11,777 bases of DNA, from assembly GCA_050258575.1 (NCBI GenBank), contig JBLMYZ010000036.1, forward strand, positions 1 through 11,777, given 5' to 3'. The translations under genes were made by a program, and so were the position numbers. The notes below the pieces were generated by a model. The model was not told the DNA's origin, did no database searches, and saw only the letters and a list, made by a program, of their open reading frames with translations. The stretch comes from JAPUDS01 sp050258575 (lineage in GTDB: Bacteria; Patescibacteriota; Saccharimonadia; Saccharimonadales; Saccharimonadaceae). Positions 7,352 through 11,777 of the stretch are shown one piece after another (position 1 is the stretch's first letter; each line of letters opens with the position of its first letter).

Positions 7352-7360
7352 TGCTATACT
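7352..7360 (+). promoter_or_regulatory. Extended -10 promoter of the helicase-nuclease gene
   Basis: TG-C-TATACT (7352-7360) is an extended -10 element. ATG 7366 follows after 5 nt and ATG 7369 after 8 nt, with no Shine-Dalgarno sequence. This shows that the 26 codons of open frame upstream (from 7288) are not translated, because they include the promoter itself. Confidence 0.65.
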
Positions 7361-7365
7361 TGTTG

Positions 7366-10300
7366 ATGATGAGTGAGTTTACAAAACGCTACGAGAACCT
7401 CAACGAGAACCAGAAAAAAGCCGTGGATACCGTCGACGGACCGGTTATGGTTGTCGCCGGACCGGGAACGGGCAAAACCGAACTCTTGAGCGTGCGTGTG
7501 GCAAATATCCTCCAAAAAACCGACGTCTTGCCGGGCAATATTCTCTGCTTGACGTTCACCGACAGCGCCGCCGCTAATATGCGTGAACGTTTGAGCGGCC
7601 TACTCGGGCCAGAAGCGTACAAAGTTGCTATCCATACATTTCACAGTTTCGGCAGCGAAATCATCAACCAACACGGCGATTTTTTCTACTCGGGCGCACA
7701 GTTTCGTGCTGCCGATGACTTGAGCCGCTACGAGTTACTGAGTGGTATTCTCGAAACCTTGCCACACGGTAGTCTCCTCGCGAGCACGATGAACGGTCAG
7801 TTTACCTACCTAAAAGCCATCCAGACAACCATCTCCGAGCTCAAGCGTGGCGGTCTCGTGCCAGATGAACTCGACGCGCTGCTGACGGACAACGATGCTT
7901 TCGTTCAGTGGCTTAAACCGCGCCTAACCGATGTTTTTGGGCCGCGTATTTCCAAACGAACACTTGAACTAGCTGAAAAACTAGCTGACGAGCTCGACGC
8001 CTACCCCGAAAATAGCAGCGAAACAAACGGTTTTCACAGCCTACATAGCGTTATCGCCGCCTCGCTGCGCCAAGCCCTGCAAGCTGGCGGTACCAAGCCG
8101 CTGACGGCCTGGAAAAAAACCTATCTCGAAAAAGACGCTCACGACCAACCGACGCTCAAAGACGAAAAAAACACCGCCAAGCTCCGCGAAGTGAGCGACA
8201 TCTATCGCCGCTACCTCCTCGCCATGCAAGAACATGCGCTCTACGACTACGACGACATGATTTTGCGCGCCACACACGCGCTTGAGGTGTTTGACGACCT
8301 GCGCTATAGCCTGCAGGAACAGTACCAGTACATTTTGGTCGACGAGTTTCAGGACACCAACGACGTACAAATGCGCCTGGTGTGGAACTTGACAAACAAC
8401 CCAGTGACCGAAGGCCGGCCGAACCTCATGGTGGTTGGTGACGACGACCAGGCAATCTACCGTTTTCAGGGCGCGAACCTCAGCAATATCCTTGACTTTA
8501 CAACTCGTTACCGCGACGTCAAAGTGATCACTCTCACGGACAATTATCGTTCTGACGCAGCTATTTTGCAGCTTGCTCGGCAAGTAATCACCCAGGGGAG
8601 CGAGCGGCTCGAAACCAGCCTCGACATCTCAAAACACCTCACTCCGCACCACGCGGCGACTCGACCGCTCGTCCGAGCCACTCGCCACGAAACTCCGGCG
8701 CTGTCATACGCCGCGCTCGCTCAGCAAATACAACGAGATATTGCCACCGCGCCGCAAGCCACGCGAGCGGTGATTGCCCGTCATCACCGGCAGTTAGCCA
8801 CACTGTTGCCACACTTGTCCGAGGCACATATCCCAGTACGCTATGAGCGGCAAGACAACGTCACCGACAGTGAGCTAGTTGTTCTTGTCGAGGACACGGC
8901 GCATGTTTTTTGGCATATCGCCAACGAAGAATTCGCCGACGCGCACGAGCATTTGGCGCGGGTACTAACCCATCCTGCGTGGGGTATTTCCGCTGTTGAT
9001 ATATGGGAGCTCAGCCTCCAGGCTTACCGCGACAAAACGTATTGGCTAGAAAATATGCTGTCGCGCGACGACCGGCTCCGAGATATTGGCGAATGGTTTG
9101 TTACCGGCGCGCAAAAGAGCCGCAACGAACCACTCGAATACATGCTGGACTATATCGTTGGTATCGCACAGGACGAAGCATTTTCGTCACCATACGCCCA
9201 GCATTTTTTTGGTGCGGCGCCGCAACAGTCCAGCACCTACGTTGCCCACCTCGCTAACCTCCAGCAGCTCCGCACTGCTCTGCGCGACTACCTGCCGCAA
9301 ACAACCCTGTATCTTGACGATTTTGTCCATTTTTTGTCGCTCCACCACGATCTCGAACTCACACTGACGAGCAGCGTGACTGTCGACACCGACGACAACC
9401 CGGTTGTACTGCTGAGCGCTCACAAAGCAAAAGGTCTCGAGTTTGATGCTGTGTATGTTCTCGACGCGCATGACTCGGTATGGGGAAGTAGCGCGAGCAG
9501 CGGACGCCGTCCGCTCAGATTTCCGACAAATATTCCGCTGTCACCAGCTGGCGACAGTGACGACGAACGGCTGCGTCTGTTGTATGTTGCGCTGACGCGC
9601 GCCCGCAACGAACTACATATTTCAACTGCCCGCCAGTCTGAAAACGGTAAACCGCTCCTACCAGTCGGCGCTCTCAGCGGTACCGACCTGACAGTTGAAG
9701 ACCAAGAAACGACCGACCTGCCGCAGCTCGCAGCCGCACTCGAAACCGAATGGCACGCGCCGCTTTTGACGCTGCCCAAGGTTGACCAGCAGCGCTTGCT
9801 AACGCCGCTCCTCGAACAGTACCGCCTCAGCGCCACCCACCTCAACAACTACCTCGACGTTACAAAAGGCGGCCCGGAGTTTTTCCTGTTGCGAAACCTG
9901 CTTCATTTGCCAGAGGCAATGTCGCCTCACGCCGTCTACGGTTCGGCGGTTCACGCCGTGCTGCAACGAGCCCACCAACATTTGTCAGCGCAAGGGACAC
10001 TACGTCCAGTCGAAGACTGCCTGCGCGAGTTCGAAACCGCTCTGCAAGGCGCGCAGTTGTCCGACAGCGATCGTCAAAAGTTCATCGACCGCGGCACGCG
10101 CAGCCTGACAAGCTTTTTCGAACAACGCTCGCACAGCTTTACGCCGTCACAGCAAGTTGAACGTAGTTTTTCTGGCGATCATGTCCGAGTTGGCGACGCG
10201 CAGGTGACGGGCGCCTTGGATCTCATCGACATCGACCATGACGAAAAAACTATCTTTGTCACCGACTACAAAACCGGCAAGCCCGTTGCATCCTGGAAAG

Positions 10301-10617
10301 GTCGAACCGACTACGAACGCCTCAAACTACATCACTACGAACAACAGCTTATGATGTACAAACTGCTCGTCGAGCACTCTCGCCAGTTCACTGGCTACAC
10401 GGTGACCGGTGCGCGTATTGAGTTCGTTGAACCCGACGAACGCGGAGAGATTGTGTTGCTAGACTACGCTTACAGCGACGAAAAACTCACCGAGTTTACC
10501 ACGCTCGTTGAGGCCGCGTGGCGGCATATTCAAGCGCTCGATTTTACACTCGCCGACACCTACGACCCGACACTTGCTGGCGTTCTTGCCTTTGAAGCGT
10601 TTCTCCGCACAACATAA
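7366..10617 (+). CDS. UvrD/Rep-type ATP-dependent helicase fused to a RecB-like PD-(D/E)XK nuclease
   Basis: This is a 1083-residue superfamily 1 3'-5' DNA helicase of the UvrD/RecB/AddA group. Visible motifs are a Q-motif region (LNENQKKAVD), Walker A AGPGTGKT (31-38), motif Ia (LCLTFTDSAA), HTFHSFG, and Walker B with DEFQDTN starting D326-E327. These are followed by GDDDQAIYRFQGA, LTDNYRS, SAHKAKGLEFD and motif VI LLYVALTRARNE (Arg745, Arg747). The C-terminal 250 residues are a nuclease, with GSAVH (His863), GALDLID (Asp952) and DYKTGK (Asp967, Lys969) as the metal-binding and catalytic set. The nuclease domain lacks the Cys residues that hold the Fe-S cluster in AddB- and AdnA-type enzymes. 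Domain order is as in RecB, AddA and AdnB. It would process double-strand breaks or repair intermediates. ATG 7369 is an equally possible start. No partner subunit is encoded nearby. The stop codon lies inside a terminator hairpin. Confidence 0.96.
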   Translation: MMSEFTKRYENLNENQKKAVDTVDGPVMVVAGPGTGKTELLSVRVANILQKTDVLPGNILCLTFTDSAAANMRERLSGLLGPEAYKVAIHTFHSFGSEIINQHGDFFYSGAQFRAADDLSRYELLSGILETLPHGSLLASTMNGQFTYLKAIQTTISELKRGGLVPDELDALLTDNDAFVQWLKPRLTDVFGPRISKRTLELAEKLADELDAYPENSSETNGFHSLHSVIAASLRQALQAGGTKPLTAWKKTYLEKDAHDQPTLKDEKNTAKLREVSDIYRRYLLAMQEHALYDYDDMILRATHALEVFDDLRYSLQEQYQYILVDEFQDTNDVQMRLVWNLTNNPVTEGRPNLMVVGDDDQAIYRFQGANLSNILDFTTRYRDVKVITLTDNYRSDAAILQLARQVITQGSERLETSLDISKHLTPHHAATRPLVRATRHETPALSYAALAQQIQRDIATAPQATRAVIARHHRQLATLLPHLSEAHIPVRYERQDNVTDSELVVLVEDTAHVFWHIANEEFADAHEHLARVLTHPAWGISAVDIWELSLQAYRDKTYWLENMLSRDDRLRDIGEWFVTGAQKSRNEPLEYMLDYIVGIAQDEAFSSPYAQHFFGAAPQQSSTYVAHLANLQQLRTALRDYLPQTTLYLDDFVHFLSLHHDLELTLTSSVTVDTDDNPVVLLSAHKAKGLEFDAVYVLDAHDSVWGSSASSGRRPLRFPTNIPLSPAGDSDDERLRLLYVALTRARNELHISTARQSENGKPLLPVGALSGTDLTVEDQETTDLPQLAAALETEWHAPLLTLPKVDQQRLLTPLLEQYRLSATHLNNYLDVTKGGPEFFLLRNLLHLPEAMSPHAVYGSAVHAVLQRAHQHLSAQGTLRPVEDCLREFETALQGAQLSDSDRQKFIDRGTRSLTSFFEQRSHSFTPSQQVERSFSGDHVRVGDAQVTGALDLIDIDHDEKTIFVTDYKTGKPVASWKGRTDYERLKLHHYEQQLMMYKLLVEHSRQFTGYTVTGARIEFVEPDERGEIVLLDYAYSDEKLTEFTTLVEAAWRHIQALDFTLADTYDPTLAGVLAFEAFLRTT

Positions 10618-10641
10618 AATCGCCTCGGAGGGCGATTTTAT
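10614..10641. terminator. Bidirectional intrinsic terminator overlapping a stop codon
   Basis: The arms 10614-10624 and 10631-10641 are exact complements (11 bp, core AAAATCGCC/GGCGATTTT) around a 6-nt loop. A-tracts on one side and T-tracts on the other mean it can work on both strands. It lies between two convergent genes and would end the helicase mRNA (+) and the surface-protein mRNA (-). The left arm contains the helicase TAA at 10615-10617. Confidence 0.85.
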
Positions 10642-10661
10642 TGGTCAACGTCTCGTTCTTG

Positions 10662-11297
10662 CTAGAACAAACGTCGGCGAGCAGTCACAACAAGCAAGGT
10701 GGCAAGGTAGGTAACTCCAACAGCACCGAGGACTGTCACGAACGTGTCTGCTGCACCAGTTTTTGGCAATCTAACCGGTGTTTCAGCACCTTTTGGCGTC
10801 ACAGTGGCAACCGTCTCGGTCTGAGTTGTTACCGTCGTAACTGGCGTATCTTCCTGTTTTGCAACCGGTGTATTTACCGTTTCTTTCACCTGTTCGGTCG
10901 GCTTTTTCTCTGGTTCAGCCGGTTTTTCAGGCGTCGCTGGCGTTTGCGGTTTCGGTTGCACCGCCACAGCCGTGAAACCTTTGAGCGGGTTACCGCAGCC
11001 TTTGGCAGCAGCCGAGAGATATTTGCCGTTGGCGTCGAGCGTCACATAGATCGGTTTCGTGCTCTGCATGCGCATGTTGCGGAAATCTTCGAGTGAGAAA
11101 CCATTTTTGCCAGTTGTCGAGTCTGTCGTGCGAACATAGTACGTAGTACCGTTCGTTGCAACAACAGTGTTACCGACCAAAATCTGTCCAGATTTTGTAA
11201 CGACACCTTCGACAGTTCTTTTCAAACCTGCGCCTAGACCATTTGACTGGAATACCTGCGGGTTGTCGACTAGTTTCTGAACTTCAGGTGTCGCCAT
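10662..11297 (-). CDS. LPXTG-anchored surface protein, main part (frameshifted 3' portion)
   Basis: This 211-codon frame encodes the body and anchor of a wall-attached protein but has no signal peptide of its own. A globular part (residues 1-110) ends in a CGNPLKG motif. A Pro/Thr/Glu/Lys-rich stalk (about 115-175) follows, then LPKTG (177-181), a hydrophobic segment and a terminal RRR. That is the complete sorting signal for sortase, which would link the protein to the cell wall. The missing signal peptide is found just upstream in another frame (11306-11464). Restoring one base at the junction joins the two into a 267-residue protein with LERAMATPEV across the seam. ATG 11297 is therefore probably an internal Met, not the true start. 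No Shine-Dalgarno sequence precedes it. The ligand or partner of the head is unknown. Confidence 0.85.
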   Translation of the reverse strand: MATPEVQKLVDNPQVFQSNGLGAGLKRTVEGVVTKSGQILVGNTVVATNGTTYYVRTTDSTTGKNGFSLEDFRNMRMQSTKPIYVTLDANGKYLSAAAKGCGNPLKGFTAVAVQPKPQTPATPEKPAEPEKKPTEQVKETVNTPVAKQEDTPVTTVTTQTETVATVTPKGAETPVRLPKTGAADTFVTVLGAVGVTYLATLLVVTARRRLF

Positions 11298-11305
11298 AGC
11301 GCGCT

Positions 11306-11311
11306 CTAGTC
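11306..11311 (-). other. Apparent -1 frameshift site in the surface-protein gene
   Basis: On the minus strand the sequence reads GCT GAC TAG AGC. Inserting one C (GAC CTA GAG CGC GCT ATG) removes the stop and leads straight into the downstream frame as VAD-LERA-MATPEV. A missing base in a CC pair, real or from sequencing, would explain the split. No slippery heptamer is present, so programmed frameshifting is unlikely. Confidence 0.65.
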
Positions 11312-11464
11312 AGCAACTGTGTGCACACCACAGCGAACAACTGCGCGATCACTACAGTCGCTAATCTGTAAAGCACTGTCAACCGCGTATGCCATATGAT
11401 ACGCCTGGCCAGCAAGCATAGTTGCGGCAACAGCAATAGTGGCATATTTGTTGAATCTCTTCAT
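11306..11464 (-). CDS. Signal-peptide-bearing 5' portion of the surface protein (52 codons)
   Basis: The frame opens MKRFNKYATIAVAATMLAGQ and has a positive N-terminus, a hydrophobic core and a likely cleavage site after AYA (residue 27). About 25 mature residues with two Cys (37 and 45) follow, in SDCSDRAVVRCG. A strong Shine-Dalgarno sequence, GGGAGG, lies 8 nt upstream, and a TTGACA-N17-TAATAT promoter lies beyond that. It stops at TAG 11308-11306, only 8 bp before the ATG of the larger frame. The expression signals belong to a well-expressed secreted protein, while the larger frame downstream has none. The simplest reading is one gene split by a one-base loss. A separate 52-residue secreted peptide is possible but less likely. 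Confidence 0.75.
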   Translation of the reverse strand: MKRFNKYATIAVAATMLAGQAYHMAYAVDSALQISDCSDRAVVRCGVHTVAD

Positions 11465-11472
11465 AATTCTTT

Positions 11473-11478
11473 CCTCCC
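11473..11478 (-). promoter_or_regulatory. Shine-Dalgarno of the surface-protein gene
   Basis: Minus-strand GGGAGG lies 8 nt before ATG 11464. It is one of only two strong Shine-Dalgarno sequences seen in the window and settles the start of the signal-peptide frame. Confidence 0.8.
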
Positions 11479-11503
11479 ACCTCTTATTATTAGGTATAAT
11501 ACC

Positions 11504-11532
11504 ATATTAGCACAATCTTCATTGTATGTCAA
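11504..11532 (-). promoter_or_regulatory. Promoter of the surface-protein gene
   Basis: On the minus strand, TTGACA (11532-11527) and TAATAT (11509-11504) are separated by 17 bp. Transcription would begin near 11497, giving a leader of about 33 nt that carries the Shine-Dalgarno sequence. An overlapping extended -10, TG-G-TATTAT (11504-11496), could serve as an alternative. Confidence 0.65.
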
Positions 11533-11556
11533 TACCTTTATACTAAAGATATGTTT

Positions 11557-11616
11557 TGTCAACATAGCTATTTACTCCGGTAAGATACTCGTTAGTCCTG
11601 GAGTAAACTGTTGACA
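11557..11616. repeat. Two-part inverted repeat between divergent promoters
   Basis: TGTCAACA (11557-11564) pairs with TGTTGACA (11609-11616), and inside it TTTACTCC (11571-11578) pairs with GGAGTAAA (11600-11607). Both are perfect 8-bp matches. Two more GC pairs extend the inner stem past a bulged T. The right outer arm contains the -35 TTGACA of the plus-strand promoter, so a protein bound here, or a cruciform, would affect that promoter. Confidence 0.55.
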
Positions 11617-11637
11617 TGATGGTTCTTTTGTTATACC
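11611..11637 (+). promoter_or_regulatory. Promoter of the candidate small RNA or leader
   Basis: A consensus -35, TTGACA (11611-11616), is followed after 15 bp by TATACC (11632-11637), which is preceded by TGT to make an extended -10. Transcription would begin near 11644. The spacing is short by 2 bp, but the extended -10 compensates. Confidence 0.55.
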
Positions 11638-11643
11638 ATGAGA

Positions 11644-11760
11644 GTCGGACTGTAGCCCTGAATTCACCCCCGAATCAGGACACTCCCTCTAGAATTAGTC
11701 CTTTCTCTTTTGCAACTTGTAATGAGCTTTTGTAGCCGAGGATTTTCCTCGGCTTGTTGT
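11644..11760 (+). ncRNA. Candidate small RNA or attenuated leader (about 115 nt)
   Basis: The stretch runs from a good promoter to a terminator with no plausible gene between. GGACT (11647-11651) pairs with AGTCC (11697-11701). Within it CCTGA-TTC (11657-11665, one bulged A) pairs with GAATCAGG (11672-11679) around a C-rich loop. A terminator hairpin closes the unit. I do not recognise it as 6S, SRP, RNase P, tmRNA or a known riboswitch. It could be a trans-acting small RNA or the leader of a gene beyond the window. The start and end are estimates. Confidence 0.4.
11734..11760 (+). terminator. Intrinsic terminator
   Basis: AGCCGAGGA (11734-11742) and TCCTCGGCT (11746-11754) form a perfect 9-bp stem with a TTT loop, followed by a T-rich tail (TGTTGT, then TT). 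This is a typical Rho-independent terminator for transcripts moving rightward. Confidence 0.75.
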
Positions 11761-11777
11761 TTATGCGCGCAAGCGCA

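Larger units (their letters stand above)
11465..11777. other. Noncoding regulatory region at the right edge
   Basis: No protein gene of normal size is seen here. From left to right it holds the minus-strand promoter and leader of the surface-protein gene and a possible leaderless micro-ORF (11551-11583). A two-part inverted repeat (11557-11616), a plus-strand promoter (11611-11637) and a structured stretch with a terminator (11734-11754) follow. At the very end lies a TGCGC-GCAA-GCGCA hairpin. It divides two diverging transcription units, the right-hand one running out of the window. Confidence 0.6.

Noticed and set aside
7288..7365. 26-residue hydrophobic N-terminus on the helicase
   Set aside because: These codons contain the promoter itself. 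The apparent membrane segment comes from the T-rich DNA before the -10 box.
8041..8583. 180-codon minus-strand frame and other long antisense frames inside the helicase
   Set aside because: These are shadows of a gene with strong codon bias. None has a promoter, a Shine-Dalgarno sequence or a recognisable motif.
11306..11311. Programmed -1 ribosomal frameshifting
   Set aside because: No X-XXY-YYZ slippery heptamer and no downstream pseudoknot or stem are evident. A lost base is simpler.
11396..11614. 72-codon plus-strand frame
   Set aside because: It runs antisense to the signal peptide and the Shine-Dalgarno and through the inverted repeats. No start signal and no protein-like composition are seen.
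11640..11710. tRNA or tmRNA in the right-hand noncoding region
   Set aside because: No T-loop GGTTCGAATCC-like arm, no acceptor stem and no CCA end. The stems seen do not form a cloverleaf.

Overview
The window most resembles a Candidate Phyla Radiation bacterium, probably a Saccharibacterium (TM7). This is inference, not a search result. It rests on a cassette of unusual type IV minor pilins, an LPXTG surface protein with a CGNP motif and a Pro/Thr-rich stalk, a one-piece UvrD-like helicase-nuclease whose nuclease domain lacks the Fe-S cysteines, and genes whose -10 boxes sit right next to their ATG. The standard code is used: TGA is a stop in several genes. No mobile element, CRISPR array, tRNA or rRNA was seen.

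Layout, left to right. (1) A palindromic hairpin at 32-53, then an orphan 312-residue gene (106-1044, +). (2) A noncoding stretch with weak hairpins (1045-1298), then a Nudix hydrolase on the minus strand (1299-1685). (3) Divergent from it, across only 57 bp, a three-gene translationally coupled cassette (1743-5459, +). All three products have prepilin N-termini and resemble the I/J/K (PilV/PilW/PilX) minor pilins that form a pilus tip. The first carries a large Ig-like ectodomain. (4) A lipoprotein SLT transglycosylase with its own promoter (5564-6757, +). (5) A convergent hypothetical gene (6764-7252, -) that shares a divergent promoter region with a 1083-residue UvrD/PD-(D/E)XK helicase-nuclease (7366-10617, +). 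(6) A bidirectional terminator overlapping the helicase stop codon. (7) A minus-strand sortase-anchored surface protein gene (10662-11464) that appears broken by a one-base frameshift. (8) A noncoding regulatory region (11465-11777) with divergent promoters, a long two-part inverted repeat, a possible leaderless micro-ORF, and a promoter-to-terminator unit of about 115 nt that may be a small RNA or attenuated leader.

How the genes fit together: the pilin tip cassette, the transglycosylase lipoprotein and the wall-anchored surface protein are all cell-surface functions. Together they suggest contact with, or attachment to, another cell or surface. The helicase-nuclease and Nudix enzyme are housekeeping (DNA repair, nucleotide metabolism).

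The clearest transcription-level pattern is that at least five start codons lie 5-7 nt after a TATACT-type -10 box, so their mRNAs would begin at or within a base or two of the ATG (leaderless). By contrast, the internal pilin gene and the surface-protein gene have strong Shine-Dalgarno sequences.
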